Shown: positions 12,240-23,556 of the stretch, piece after piece
Numbering within the stretch: position 1 is the first letter of the stretch
Layout: each line of letters begins with the position of its first letter
Assembly (NCBI GenBank): GCA_003116995.1
Contig: BDSL01000017.1
Span: 62,001-126,000, forward strand
Direction of reading: 5' to 3'
From: Yamagishiella unicocca
Taxonomy: Eukaryota > Chlorophyta > Chlorophyceae > Chlamydomonadales > Volvocaceae
Length of the DNA stretch: 64,000 nucleotides
The notes under the pieces: model-generated
Told to the model about the DNA's origin: nothing
Databases searched by the model: none
Seen by the model: only the letters and a program-made list of their open reading frames with translations
Program-made: the position numbers and the translations under genes

Positions 12240-15200
12240 ATGAATCGGGCACAGGACGGTCTCGGCCCGTGGGATGTGTGGCTGGCGAGCTCGCTCTCTC
12301 ACCTCCGCGACGCGCAACTAATGCGCACCTTACGGCCGACCATATGGTGCAACTCTTCATCGGAGGTGCGCGCCTTGGGTCACTCTCAGTCGGCTCCGTG
12401 ATGGCGCCAGCCGCTTTTGCGCCCGCTTTCCTGCCAGCCCCAAAACACGCCTCGACGCGTTGGCAAGCGAAATCTGTGCTTCAACCGGTGCTGGTCGCGC
12501 CAGTGCCTCGATCCCGTCCTCGGCCCCTCTCCCATCCCTGCCGGAAGAGCTGTAACGCTCCCATTCTGTCCGTACAGCGCCTCACAGACCTTCGGTTCTT
12601 CCCCCCCTTTGAGGTATCCTCCCCGCCTCGTCAGCGGCGCACCTGATAACGTCCAAGTGCTAGGCTTGGGCCGGCGGAGGCCAGGGAGGCCACTTGGCTC
12701 CAGGGAAGCCACTTGGCTCCAGGGAGGCCACTTGGCTCCAGGGAAGCCACTTGGCTCCAGGGAAGCCACTTGGCTCCAGGGAGGCCACTTGGCTCCAGGG
12801 AAGCCACTTGGCTCCAGGGAGGCCACTTGGCTCCAGGGAAGCCGCTTGGCTCCAGGGAAGCCACTTGGCTCCAGGGAGGCCACTGGGCTCCAGGGAAGCC
12901 ACTTGGCTCCAGGGAAGCCACTTGGCTCCAGGGAAGCCACTTGGCTTATCCCAACGGCACCCAATCCGGACCCCCTAGCGGCATCCCCTTCCATTCTGCG
13001 GTAGGCCTTGCCCACTCACCCCCAGCCCCAATCCACCCATACCTTTCCCAATTAGGCTCTGATCCACAGAGCAGACCTGGACACATGGCTTGCCGGACAG
13101 CCGCCCGTCGTACGCCACTACGATCACTGCGCCTCGCTGAGCGGGTCGGCGGCCATTGTCGCCCCCTCTTGCGGAAAGGCCGTGCCCATAGTAAGGCAGT
13201 ACAAATCGGACTGCGAGGCCTCGCCGACCCAGGGAACAGTGAGGCTAGCGGCGGCGGGATCAACCGACAACGGCAACGGCAGTCGTGACGAGGCGGGCGC
13301 AACGACTCGCGGAGCAGCATGCAGCGGAAGCTGCTGCAGCGACAGTAGCAGCAGCGGAAGCTGCTGCCGCGGCAGTGAACCGGGGCGAGTAGGCAGGTCG
13401 GGAGGAGCAGGCAGCTGCGGAGGCAGCGGCCGCTGCGGGCAAGGAGGCGGCGAACTGTACGGCAACGGCGGCAGCGACGCTGCCTCCCTCATGCGGCTGC
13501 GTCTCTTCTCCCTCAACGACTACCTGGGGCTGGCGTCTCACCCCGAGGTGGCGGCGGCGGCGGCGCGAGCCGCCAGCCAGGTAGGCTCCAGGGAGGGCGG
13601 ACGACGGCACAGATGAGCCTGCGTCCCCAACAGCGCAGCCGGCAACGGACGCGCACGTGGCACGCGTTTATCGTAGCGTTTTTCGTACCAGTAATCGTAC
13701 ATCGGTCATATACCGGGCGTCGGAGGTCCGAGCAGGGGCGTAGGCGGGGCTCCAGGGAGGGTTATCTTGGTGACACTCTGGTGCATGCCGGGGGCCCCGA
13801 GCCCCACGCGCGACGCCGCTGCAGCTTTTCGATCCGCCCTTCGCCTTGGAGCGCTCCCACCCCCTTCAAGTGTGCGTCTCTACACCATCACCCTCACCAC
13901 CCTCCTCCTCGCGCCTCTCCCCCCTCGCGCAACTAGACTGCTCACGTCGCATAAACCCCTGCTCCTTTTCTGTGCCCCCCCCCAGTCGAGTTACCGGTTC
14001 TTTTATTGTAACCCCCCCCCACACACCGTCGTCGCGTCCGTGTGTGGGGCCGGCAACCCTAGTCCAGTAGCATGCGCGCGCGCCCCGGTGTCCGAAGGCT
14101 ATGCACCCACTACATTTCCCCAGTCGTGTTACCGGTTCTTTATTGTAACCCCCCCCCCCCCCGCCGTCGCTGTCCACCGACCATGCGCCCATCTATCCTG
14201 TCGTTTTCGTGTCACCGGTTTTCACGCCCCCCCCGTATGAAGGCTATGCACCAACTACATTACCCCAGTCGAGTTACCGGTTCTTTTATTGTAACCCCCC
14301 CCCCCCCCGCCAGGTGGGCATGGGCCCCCGCAGCAGCGCACTGGTCGCGGGCTACACGCACAGCCACCGGCAGCTGGAGGAGGGGCTGGCCCAGCTCAAG
14401 GTGCGCGCCCAACCCTGCCGTACCCTGCCGTACCGCGACGTGACGTGGCGCATGTGTCAAACACGCGTTCCTGAGCTATACCTCCCCCCCCCATTACACC
14501 TATGTCGGGTAACCGGTCTGTATGCCACCCCCATCCCGCAGGGCACGCAAGACTGCCTGCTGTTCCCTACCGGCTTCGCCGCCAACCTGGCCGTCATGAC
14601 CTGCATGTCCCTCCCTGGACCCGCAGCCGCCACTGCCAGCGGCGGCGGCGGCGACGGCGGCGGCGTGGCGATATTCAGCGACGAGCTCAACCACGCGTCC
14701 ATTATCGACGGCGCGCGCCTGGCGGCGCGTGGTGGCGGCGGCGGCGGCAGTGAGGGGGTGCAGCTGCACGTCTACCGCCACAACGACCTGGGGCACTTGG
14801 AGGCGCGTGTTGGGGGCTGAGGGTGGGAGGGAGGGAGTGCTGCTCACGTTCCAACTGCCAAAGAGAGGGTACAGTAGCTCCGTAGTCGTTATTACAGGTG
14901 GGGTTGCATGTTGTGGTTGTAGGCTTGCAGAGTTGTAGGCTTGCAGACAGCAGGACGCCTCCGGTTGCGTTGGGGCTCGTTCAAGGTGGTTCAAGGTGGT
15001 GGAAACCACACCACACCATACCACACGGCCTTCCGGCATTTCGCCCGCATGCCTCTCTTCCTCCCTGGAGTGCGCGTGGTCCTGAAACCCGGCCGTGCAC
15101 CCGCCCGCCTGCCTTGCCGCCCGCCTGCAGGAGCTGCTGGCAGCGACCCCCCCTGGAGTGCGGCGACTGGTGGCCACGGACAGCCTGTTCTCCATGGACG

Positions 15201-18153
15201 GGGACTTTGCAGACCTCAGGGTGCGGGGGGAGGGTGGGGGCGAGGAGGGGGAAAGCGCTGAAATGTGTGTTCGTTGCATGTCGCGAAGCATGGGGTGAAG
15301 CATGGGGTGAAGCATGGGGTGAAGCATGGGGTGAAGCATCCGAGGAGGGTGCTGAGGGACAGGCAGGAGGAGGAGGGGAGATACCTGTACGCTCCTACCT
15401 AGGGCGGGCCGCCGAGGGGTCTGCTGGCCAGGCGGGTCTGCTGGCGGGGACCTGGAACTGGGGTGCACGCGGGGAGCGGAAACCAGTGAATCGGCCGAGG
15501 GGAGCAGGCAAGCTGACTGCGAAAGGAGGATGGCGTGGGTGCATGGGTGATGGTTGCGGATCGTGTCATGGGGACAGGGATCGAAAATCACCCAGGTGTC
15601 TTGTCGAACCTGATCCGGGCTCCAACCGCCGCCATGCCGCGTGTGGCCAATACACGTCTCTACACCACCCCGATGCTGCCCCAACGGTACCCCGACGCGC
15701 CCCAACTCCAAAACCGGCCCAACTCCGAAACCAGGGTCTCGTGGCGCTCAAGCGCCGCTACCCCTTCCTGCTGGCGGTGGACGAGGCGCACGCCACGTTG
15801 GTGTGCGGCGAGGGCGGCGGAGGCGCGGCGGAGGCGCTGGGGGTCGCGGACGAGGTGAGGCGGCGATAAGATGGGCCGCGGAGGTGGGATTGTACGGATG
15901 AGATTCGCGGATCAGGACACACCTGGCTGAGGGATTGGGCAGGATGGCACACTGCCGTGACTCGAACCCTGCTGCGCCCCCGACACGGCCCATAAGGAAG
16001 AACAACGCATCCTCCATCCGCCCCTCCTCCCTTCCTCTCCACCCCACCCAAACCCCAAAACTCCCTACATGCCGACCCATGGGCCTCCTCTTACCCCACC
16101 CCCTAACACGGTTTCTACTCCGCACCCCACCCCAACCCACCCCGCCTGTTAGGTAGTTCCTGCTCTCCGTTTTCCATGTCGCGTAACCTGGTCATCTCGC
16201 CACCCCACCCCACCCCACCCCACCCCACCCCACCCCAACCCAGTTCTCCAGCATGCATCTCAAAACTTCTGTTTTAAACGTTTTTTTCGGACATCCACGG
16301 GTTTCCCTCGAACCCCACCCCACCCCACCCCAACGGTTTTTACACACCCCACCCCAACGGGTTTTACACACGACACCCCAACCCACCAGGTGGACCTGCA
16401 CGTGGGCACCCTGTCCAAGGCGTTCGGCTCGCTGGGCGGCTTCGTGGCCTGCTCCTCCCAGGTGAAGCAGCTGCTGATCAACCGCGGCCGCGCCTTCGTG
16501 TACTCCACTTCGCTGCCGGTGCCCGTGGTGGAGGCGGCGGCGGCGGCGCTGCGAGTTAGCCAGAGGTGCGCTGGGGGGTGCCTGTGGGGTGGCGGGAAGC
16601 ACGTGTAGCGGCGTTCCCCGTGTAGCGACGCAGGAGGAGCAGGAACGACGTTCTGGCGGGAGAAATGTTGTAAGGAGGGTTGGGGGAGTAAATGGAAGCT
16701 CGTAGGTCGGCACTTCAAGGGATGAGCGAAACTGGACTGAGGACGTAAGTGGGTCACTCGTTTGGGACTGAAGACGTAAGTGGGACTGAAGACGTAAGTG
16801 AGACACTCGTTTGGAGTTGCGGACTGGCGGTGTAGGGGGTTGAGGAAGACCCGTGGATGCCAGAAAAAACCGTCTAACAACAGACGGTTTGAGATGCATG
16901 TTGGAGAACTGGGTTGTGGGGTGGGGTGAGCCGTGTTCGCTTCAGGTTGGCTGGGAGCCGCGTCGTCCTCAGAGCCGTGACTGTGCCTACCCCCTTCCTC
17001 CCCGGAAGCGTGTTTTGGAGCCGTGAAAACGCTGTGGTGCGAAAACCCACATACCACACGGGAGGGTGTGTCTGGGGTAGTAAGCAGCGGGTGTGCCAGG
17101 GTGTGTTTCGGCCCGAAGTTGGACTTGCAGGATGCAAACCTCAGATAATCCAACGCAGCAGCACCCTACACGGCAGCACCTTGCCCCGCTCCTTGCTCTG
17201 GGCACCTACGGCACATCCTCGCGTCGCTCCACATCAACTTCCCAGCCACCACCACAGCAACTCCCTCGCGCCGAGCTCCACCCGGCCCACACCCCCGACT
17301 TGACGCATATCAACTTACCAAGCCCTCTCCTGGTTTGCATCACCACCCTCACTGCCCCTCTCCTGTCCTGCTGGGATGGATCGCTCCAGGGAGTCCTGGC
17401 GCCGTGCGCACGTGTGGTCGTTGGTAAACCGGCTAGGGGCCGGGCTGGGCGTGCCCGCGCTGAGCCCTGTCGTACCTCTGGTGGTTGGGCCGGAGGGTCC
17501 CACCCTGGAGCTGTCGTCGCGGCTGCTGTCGGCCGGGCTCCATGTGCCTGCCATCCGGCCGCCCACTGTGCCCGCGGGCACCTGCAGGTGAGGATTGAGG
17601 GGAAACCCGTGGGTGAATACCCGTGGGTGAATACGTGGGTTGGGAGGCATGCGAGGGAGGGCTGCGCCGCGAAAACGGTACGGGAAGGTACAACACGACA
17701 GAGATGTTTTACCTCCCCTTTTTGAAGCGACAGGACAGCTAGGAGCTTGCGGTGTTGTGGTGTTGGGAGCACGGCAGGTTACATGTGCTCGGCAGCACAT
17801 TCCCGTCCACGTGGTCACGTGGGCCTTCCGGACGCAACGAACCACCACCTACCGGTATCCCTCCATCACCGGCGTTTGAGGAACCATATTGATGACCGTC
17901 CTGCCACTGCCTACCGCCACAACCCACCACTTCCCGGCCCAGGCTGCGAGTGAGCCTCTCCGCTGCCCACACGAACGCCGACGTGGACGAGCTAATTCGT
18001 CTCGTACGAGAATCTGCCGTACCGCTCGTGCGGCTGCCGCACCTGCTAGACCCGCGGGCGGCGCTGCCGGGTGTTTCGGGATCGGGTAGCGGGCCGCTTG
18101 CTCTCTCGGCGGCGGCGGCGGCGGCCCCTCGAGTGCCGTACAGCCGACTATGA
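12240..18153 (+). CDS. BIO4: 8-amino-7-oxononanoate synthase (KAPA synthase), biotin synthesis
   Basis: PLP-dependent alpha-oxoamine synthase that condenses pimeloyl-CoA or -ACP with alanine, the first committed biotin step. Exons: 12240-12365, possible small exon 12578-12613, 13056-13580, 14314-14400, 14542-about 14802, 15131-15220, 15735-15854, 16390-16565, 17390-17587 and 17943-18153. The model gives about 609 residues. It matches plant BIO4 throughout: [20 protein letters not shown] with LRP at the N-terminus, [79 protein letters not shown], and the PLP lysine in [13 protein letters not shown] (about 16417). [23 protein letters not shown] is near identical to plants. It is longer than usual because of Gly/Ser/Cys-rich insertions in exon 3 and between the core blocks. 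No clear transit peptide is seen. The exon ending at 14802 may use a GC donor (GAG|gcgcgt). Confidence 0.93.
12681..12944. repeat. 19-bp minisatellite in BIO4 intron
   Basis: About 14 head-to-tail copies of gccacttggctccagggaa, varying mainly at the final a/g (gaa versus gag). The 19-bp period keeps all three frames open on both strands for long runs, which explains the many repetitive open frames here. Plant BIO4 similarity skips it, so it is placed in an intron. Confidence 0.95.
13980..14313. repeat. About 140-bp tandem repeat next to BIO4 exon 4 acceptor
   Basis: The block ccagt(c)g-gttaccggttctttattgtaac followed by a C-tract recurs at about 13983, 14121 and 14265. The last copy's C-tract serves as the polypyrimidine tract of the exon 4 acceptor at 14313. 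Confidence 0.8.
15285..15338. repeat. 12-bp tandem repeat in BIO4 intron
   Basis: Four to five copies of agcatggggtga lie between the SLFSMDGDF exon and the next exon. Confidence 0.85.
16200..16925. repeat. Imperfect inverted repeats flanking the PLP-lysine exon of BIO4
   Basis: A segment of about 75 bp at 16235-16312 (cccagttctccagcatgcat, then a T-rich stretch, then catccacggg) recurs inverted at 16850-16922. The left arm is preceded by a (CCCCA)n tract and the right arm is followed by tggggtgggg. A third, closely matching copy lies at 32285-32370 inside the large insertion. This suggests a small mobile repeat (MITE- or SINE-like) with two copies in facing introns. Confidence 0.7.
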
Positions 18154-19195
18154 GGGCTGGAGAGTGGCCTTCCGCTGGAATGGTACGCGAGGCATGCGGG
18201 TATGCATATGCACTGGGTTACAGCGATTGCTGCGGCACTCCGCCTGATGGCAACGCGGCTGCACACCTAGCAGCCAGCCAGATTATAATGACCATAGAAC
18301 TGAAGAGGTGCGGGAGACGATGGGGAATGACCCAGGTGATCCCGGCAGATGCAGTTGAGGCCTTATGAGTTACGCTTCGCTGACTATGCCGGGTACTACT
18401 TTGTGGAACGTCGATGAAGAACCGTTCCGGCGCGTGAGGCTTGACTGGGGATGGCTTTGCGGGCTTTGCAACGCAGCGTTTCCAGCTGGGTTCTTAACCT
18501 TTTGAATGTGGCAATGTGCTGGTGTGGCAATGCTGTGAGAGTCTTGAGACGAGGAACCGTCGCCACCGGCTCTTGGACTGCACGGAGGGCATGTGCGCGA
18601 CATCTACGGCTGGCAATCCTATCAACCCCCCCTCACCCAAATGGAGTTGGAAACTGGGCAGCACTGGGTGTGGCTGGGTGCCTTTGGGCGCAGTGATAGC
18701 TGCACTACAGCGACGTTGTCTAGCCGTCTGTCGGCCGATGAGACGCAACAAGCAAACGTGACCCGTGCCTTGGAAATAGGAGAGGCAGAATCGCATCCTG
18801 ATGGCTGATGTGCCTGTCCCTGCCTGGTGTCTGCCCTGGACTATTAATCCAGTGAACGCATAGTAAAGGTGTAAGGATTGTGTGCGAACGGTTACGCTTT
18901 ACGTGGCGCCCCCGGATGTCCCGCCGTCGTGGCCCGTACCTCTCGCCAGGGTGAGTAGACTGCTCTCCAGCTACTGTGAGCAAAACATGACAAGCTAAGC
19001 TTCTAATATTGACGGGGTTACCTGCCCTTAGTTAGTCTTTACCTCCATGTAAGCCCAAATTACCTGGTCGTTAAGACCGTTGGGACCACTTGCATATAGA
19101 GGCGTCGGTCGCCAAATCTGCCAGAAAACTTCTGACGTCCTGATACAATTATCCTTACTTTCACAAACATCGTGTCTGTATACCCAAGTGTCACG
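18154..19195. other. Intergenic: BIO4 3' UTR and NEET promoter
   Basis: About 1.04 kb without a recognisable gene. A TGTAA, the usual polyadenylation-type signal in volvocine algae, occurs near 18870 and could end the BIO4 message. The rest probably includes the promoter of the downstream NEET gene. Small open frames on both strands show no domain. Confidence 0.5.
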
Positions 19196-20016
19196 ATGGC
19201 AACCCTTCGCGCCCACACTGCAGTCCTCAGCCGTGCCGCCCCTTCCACCCGCCGCATGTCCGTTGTTGTGCGTGCTGATGGTCAGATCAATCCCAGCATT
19301 CGGAAGAGCGAGGAGAAGGTTGCGGATTTCGTGAAGGCTGCCGAGCTGCCTCAGCCAAAGGTGCGCATTCTTATCATGCCCGCGACGAAGGAATATCCGC
19401 TTGCTCTGTTAATACAGTTTTTGACTGCTGCAGGCCGTGATGTGCCGCTGCTGGAGGTCTTCCAAGGTCCGTTCTGCTTGCCGATAGTGCTGTTTGCAGT
19501 CGGCTACATTTTTGTCGCAAGTCAGAACCTCGAAATATGGATGTTGTTTACTGAGATATAATGTGTTGTGGAGTGACGTCCAAGAGGGTCTGCGATTATG
19601 GGGAGGGTGGCGTAATGGCTATATTGGCGTGCACCTGACTCACGTGGACGTATGCTACCCACACATAGGCAAGCCGCAAAGATTATGCCAGCGCCACTCG
19701 GGCACTATCGCTCCTGCACCGTGCGCTCGCTCCAGCCACGCAACCCCCGGGTTATCGCCTTCGTGACACTCACTCTCCATTCCCCTCTCCACCGCTTCAC
19801 ACTTGCAGTTTCCGTACTGCGATGGTGCACACGTCAAGTGAGTAACGCGTGCTTCCTTGCAGCTGCAAACGGCAGCGCCGGGATCGGTTTAAGTGGTTTG
19901 GGACCTTGCCGTTGTCTTTGTCGATTGAAGGGCAGCACAGATGGCTTACTAGCTTGGCCCTAGATATAGAGCTGTTCAGCAGCGACGCACGCGGGCCGAG
20001 GGTTGTACACAAATAA
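19196..20016 (+). CDS. Plastid CDGSH iron-sulfur domain (NEET) protein
   Basis: Small 2Fe-2S protein of the plant NEET type, thought to store or transfer Fe-S clusters in the plastid. Exons 19196-19360, 19434-19466 and 19809-19837 are secure. The N-terminus (MATLRAHTAVLSRAAPS, RRMSVVVRA) looks like a chloroplast transit peptide. The mature part begins INPSIRKSEEKVADFV as in plant NEET. The cluster motif spans the exon 2/3 join: CRCWRSSKFPYCDGAH, with the C-x-C-x2-S-x3-P-x-C-D-G-x-H spacing intact, giving three Cys and one His ligand. The last exon is uncertain. Phase allows 19863-20016 (TAA), or a short exon from 19983 ending GPRVVHK, but neither gives the usual HN-x2-TGDN-x-GP tail. Confidence 0.85.
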
Positions 20017-21197
20017 AGCGCCGACTCCACTGACCCGCTGACAAACCTCCCCTGCCTGTCGTACCACAACGGTCCCAAACCGAAGGCACAACAAGGAGAC
20101 GGGCGATAACGTGGGGCCGTTGGTGATCGACACCGCACCGCCGGCGCCAGCGCAGTAATGACCGGCAGTAACACCGGCGAGCAGCGGCATGTAGCCGCCG
20201 CCACTGCTGCCGAGGAAGGTGGCTGGTCGGGCAGGCTGTGGCTCCGGGGTTTCAGGGAGGGGCAAGTGACGCCAAAAGGTGTTAGGTCGGGGGCCAGCAC
20301 TTAGGGCGGGGGGGAGAAGGCTGGGGGGCAGCGCGATGGGAGCGAGGCGCAGCAGTACTGCGCTCTCTGCATATATCCCGTCGCCCCGCAAGGCGGTGAT
20401 CGAATGAATGCCACCCGAGGGGGCCGTTGCTGGCCGTTGGTAGGCTGTTTGTTTAATGGCAGCCGCTGTATGTTCCTGTACAAATTTGTATTAGGGTTTT
20501 ACGTACGTGTTCGGTAAGCTTCGTGACATTATTTTGAGAGCTCAAGGGCTGAAAGCACTCACGTCTCGAATTCTCTCATCTGGTTCGGAGTCTTCTGTAA
20601 CAGTCATCCATTCAGGCTCGCATGCCTTTCTATGCCGAGCACAGGGCCCGCAACAACACGTCGTCACACATACGGCAATGGTTTGAATGTGACCCCAGCC
20701 ATGGTAGTTGTTGTAACGGTTACAGTGGGTTCCAGACCAAGAGGTAGAACCATCGGGCGCATCGCCTGACACTGAACAAGACGGAGTGATAGGCGTGCAT
20801 GCCTCGACCATTTCGATCCCCTCGGATTAAGCATTCACTCAGAGTACGTAGCATTCCATCGCAGCGGCATTCCGCCGCTTGGCAGCATCCCCTCGGAGCA
20901 GCGTCCCCTAGGCGGCGTTCGATCGGAGCCACTCAACCTAGGTCTTGCTCCTCCCTCTCCTATGCCGTGTAGATGGGTTTCTCGCCCCGCCTCCATCCAT
21001 TGATCGCCGTGTAGTTGCCCCTTCCTCCTGCGCATCATAAGCAAGCCCGCTCGGATTGCCAGAGTGATCCAGCTGCCACGTCTGCCATGTACTAGTACGA
21101 CCGAACGCCCTACTCGGAGTCCCACTGCTGGGGGTCCGGGTTTGGGCCTGGGGTTGTCATCCTGGTTTATTCGTTGGTAGTTGATGGTTTATGTGGC
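20017..21197. other. Convergent intergenic region, NEET and sulfotransferase 3' ends
   Basis: No confident gene. A 143-codon minus-strand frame (20391-19960) overlaps the end of the NEET gene but shows no domain. A truncated copy of the dispersed 3'-anchored repeat lies at 20709-20790. Otherwise nothing recognisable was seen. Confidence 0.5.
20709..20790 (-). repeat. Dispersed 3'-anchored repeat, short copy
   Basis: About 80 bp matching the last part of the copies at 23208 and 54470. In the minus sense it ends ctggaacccactgtaaccg then ttacaacaa. Truncation at the 5' side with an intact 3' side fits retrotransposition. The TGTAA near the end could act as a polyadenylation signal. Confidence 0.8.
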
Positions 21198-22881
21198 TCA
21201 CGTGTATCCGAGCTCCTCAAACGACTGACTCCAGCGCTCGCGCACTACCGCCTCAACCTCGGGGCTCAGCCTGGGGCTCAGTCGAAGAGGGGCGGGTGTG
21301 AGGACAGCGCGTATAGGCAGGTAAAAGGGACTGGCGGGGGCTGCGGGAAAGGCGGCATGGAATTTAAGGGCAGGGCTGCGTCGTTGAAGAGCCGTTGACA
21401 ACTAGCAGGGCCATCGTCCGGCTTGTAGACGGAGTAACCGCATGCCTTCAAGGCGCCGACAACTGATCTGGCGCTCAGACGAGGCGAACGCGGAGGCGCA
21501 CGTCCCTGAAGAACACTCAAACCCCCAACCGTGCCCCGTAAAATCTTATTAAAGCAGCGTACCAGTGCCTCCCTACCGTCCTCGTTCCCACCTCAGCCGT
21601 CTCCTCCCGCCTGCCATACTTGTTGAAATGGTTCTTTTTGAAGTCCGCTAGGCTGGCGATGTACGACTGGAAGCGGGGAGCGGCGCTTTCAAATTGGTCG
21701 TCCCACCTGCAGGGGCGGGGTGTGAGGCTTACCGTGAATGCATCCCACGACGAACCTGCCCCCTGCGCTGAACGCGTAGGGTAGCCTCTTGGATAGACCC
21801 TTCGCCTCTGTAGTTGCAGCTGCTCCCCTACACAGCGGTTAGGACGTGCCCCCTGTCGGCACCGGAAGCAAGAGCCATCTTATTTCCCCGAACCTACCCA
21901 AACTGCTGGTAGATCCGCCGCAGCACCCCAAGAGGATCCGAATCCAGATCCGAAAAAGACACCTCCACCAGCCGCCCGTCCGGCACACCGCCGCGCTCCG
22001 TCATGTACGACCTGAGTTTGGATTCAGGGGGATTCAGGGGGATCCAGGGTGGGGCGAGTCAGGTTTTCGTGGTGGGGTGAGACGGTGACGCGCAGCCAGT
22101 GTACATCCCCCCCATGGTGCCCGTCTGGCATATGGCTAGATCGCCCGCTGCTGCTAAGACACTCGCGTCCGCTGCTGCTAATGCCGCTACTGCTGCTGCT
22201 GTTGCTTCCGCTACTCTTGCGATGCCGCTACTGCTACTGCTACTGCTGCTTCGTGCTTGTGCACCCATGGCACCATGCATGGGCCCTCCCTGAAGGCGCC
22301 GTCGTCCCCTCCCGGCCCCTGCCGGCTCGCCTGTACAAAATGTCGTACTGGTCCGTGATGAAGTCGTTCGTTCCAGCGTCAGTTGGCCGTTGGAGGTAGG
22401 TGTACCAGTAGTACGTGTCCGCCATGTTGGCGGCGGACTGGAAGACCTGGGCGGTGATCGCGCGGCGAGGGGGTTCGTTAGGGTGGTTGTGGGAGTTGCT
22501 CTGGTTGCAGACCCAACTAGCCGATGGAAAATGCAGCCGCCCGGTACGCGACGGAAGGGTATGGTATCGGTGCGCTGCAGCTGCCAAAAGCGAGAGGCCG
22601 ACCGCCGAAAGTTGCAAGGAGTATTATATTATGTCGGTGCCCCACGGCCGCCCCAACGGGAGGATTCGATCGCCGGAAGTTTGCAAGGAGTGTTACCCTT
22701 TGGTACTGCTGGTGCCCTTCAGCGGCTGGCGGCTCCTCCCCTAGCGGCTCCTCCGCACCCACCTCCAGCGGGTTGCGGTGCACGTAGATGAAGCGGGCCC
22801 GAGGGAACAGGCGCAGCCAGGTGCCCAGCCGGGCAGTGTGCACCGGGCTTTTGATCAGGAGCGGCGGCGGGTCGCTGACGG
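21198..22881 (-). CDS. Sulfotransferase, 3' half (gene interrupted by insertion)
   Basis: C-terminal half of the PAPS-dependent sulfotransferase whose 5' half lies at 35764-38370. Minus-strand exons: 22881-22763 (remainder of the interrupted exon), 22446-22331, 22011-21898, 21706-21592, and a last exon from about 21290 to the TGA at 21198. Reading continues with SDPPPLLIKSPVHTARLGTW, FPRARFIYVHRNPLE (the 3'-phosphate-binding region, with the RNP motif), then NMADTYYWYTYLQRP, VEVSFSDLDSDPLGVLRRIY, FKKNHFNKYG and a final RWSQSFEELGYT. All phases agree through 21592; the last acceptor is not settled. The exon ending at 22331 uses a GC donor (TACAG|gcgagc). Without excision or splicing out of the insert, this half cannot be translated with the first. 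Confidence 0.88.
22877..22881. other. Target-site duplication, left copy
   Basis: gacgg, immediately left of the element's first base (caaaaaatgg). The identical pentamer is at 35764-35768 on the other side. Keeping one copy restores the reading frame GGTV|SDPPP of the sulfotransferase. Confidence 0.7.
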
Positions 22882-23207
22882 CAAAAAATGGTAGTTTCCC
22901 GGTTCTGGCGCAGCAAGCTTTTATAGGAATTTGTCCCAACTAAAAATGTGTTAAGAAGAAGGACGGATTTGGGCCCCCAACCTCACCCCCTTGAGCCTCC
23001 CAATTGACCCCCCGGCCGACTATTGATTCCTTCTGGGGTCGAACACCGACTACCAAGCAAAGCGCGCGTCTCCCATCAGACTTACACACCTCAGTCCCGA
23101 TTGGCCCTTCGGCCGACTATTGATTCCCAATGGGGTCGAACCCTGACTGCCAAAGACCAGCATCCCCCTCCCACCTGGTCGGCCGACCCCCACCTTCCTC
23201 CCTTGTT
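22882..23207 (+). repeat. Left terminal inverted repeat
   Basis: Aligns, with scattered substitutions and small indels, to the reverse complement of 35437-35763. Shared blocks include gtagtttcccggttctggcg, cagcaagcttttata, cctcagtcccgattg and cccacctggtcggccg. Each arm itself contains two copies of a cggccgactattgattcc-type subrepeat about 100 bp apart. Confidence 0.88.
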
Positions 23208-23556
23208 GTAACGGTTACAGTGGGTTCCAGACCAAGAGGTAGAACCATCGGGCGCATCGCCTGACACTGAACAAGACGGAGGAAACAAATACCGACATGC
23301 ACCGAAACAAAGGCAAACCACCAGAACACCAAGTTGACAGGCCGTAGGCATACAGAGCAGCAGCCAGCACCCCAGGGGGAATTTGCACTAGAGGCTCCCC
23401 TATCAGGAACTGGCCACCAACCAACCTAACAGCCCAGCACCCGACGAACCAGTGGAGCGCCGCAACGATGTAAACATCGGAACCCGCCACCTCTCATCCC
23501 ATAAGGCACGGACCCCTAGCAGGGCTCAACACGCCTATATAGCCAGAAAGTATGAA
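23208..23556 (-). repeat. Dispersed 3'-anchored repeat, long copy inside the element
   Basis: Near-identical, in opposite orientation, to 54470-54820. On its sense (minus) strand it contains a frame of about 91 codons starting MAGSDVYIVAALHWFVG and ending FYLLVWNPL, also present in the 54.5-kb copy. The 3' boundary (ttgtaacggttacag in plus sense) is shared by all copies. It abuts the inner edge of the left terminal repeat, so it looks like a nested insertion. Confidence 0.85.

Noticed and set aside
12386..13320. Collagen-like repeated frames on both strands
   Set aside because: They come from the 19-bp minisatellite, whose unit lacks stops in most frames. No start, domain or conservation supports a protein.
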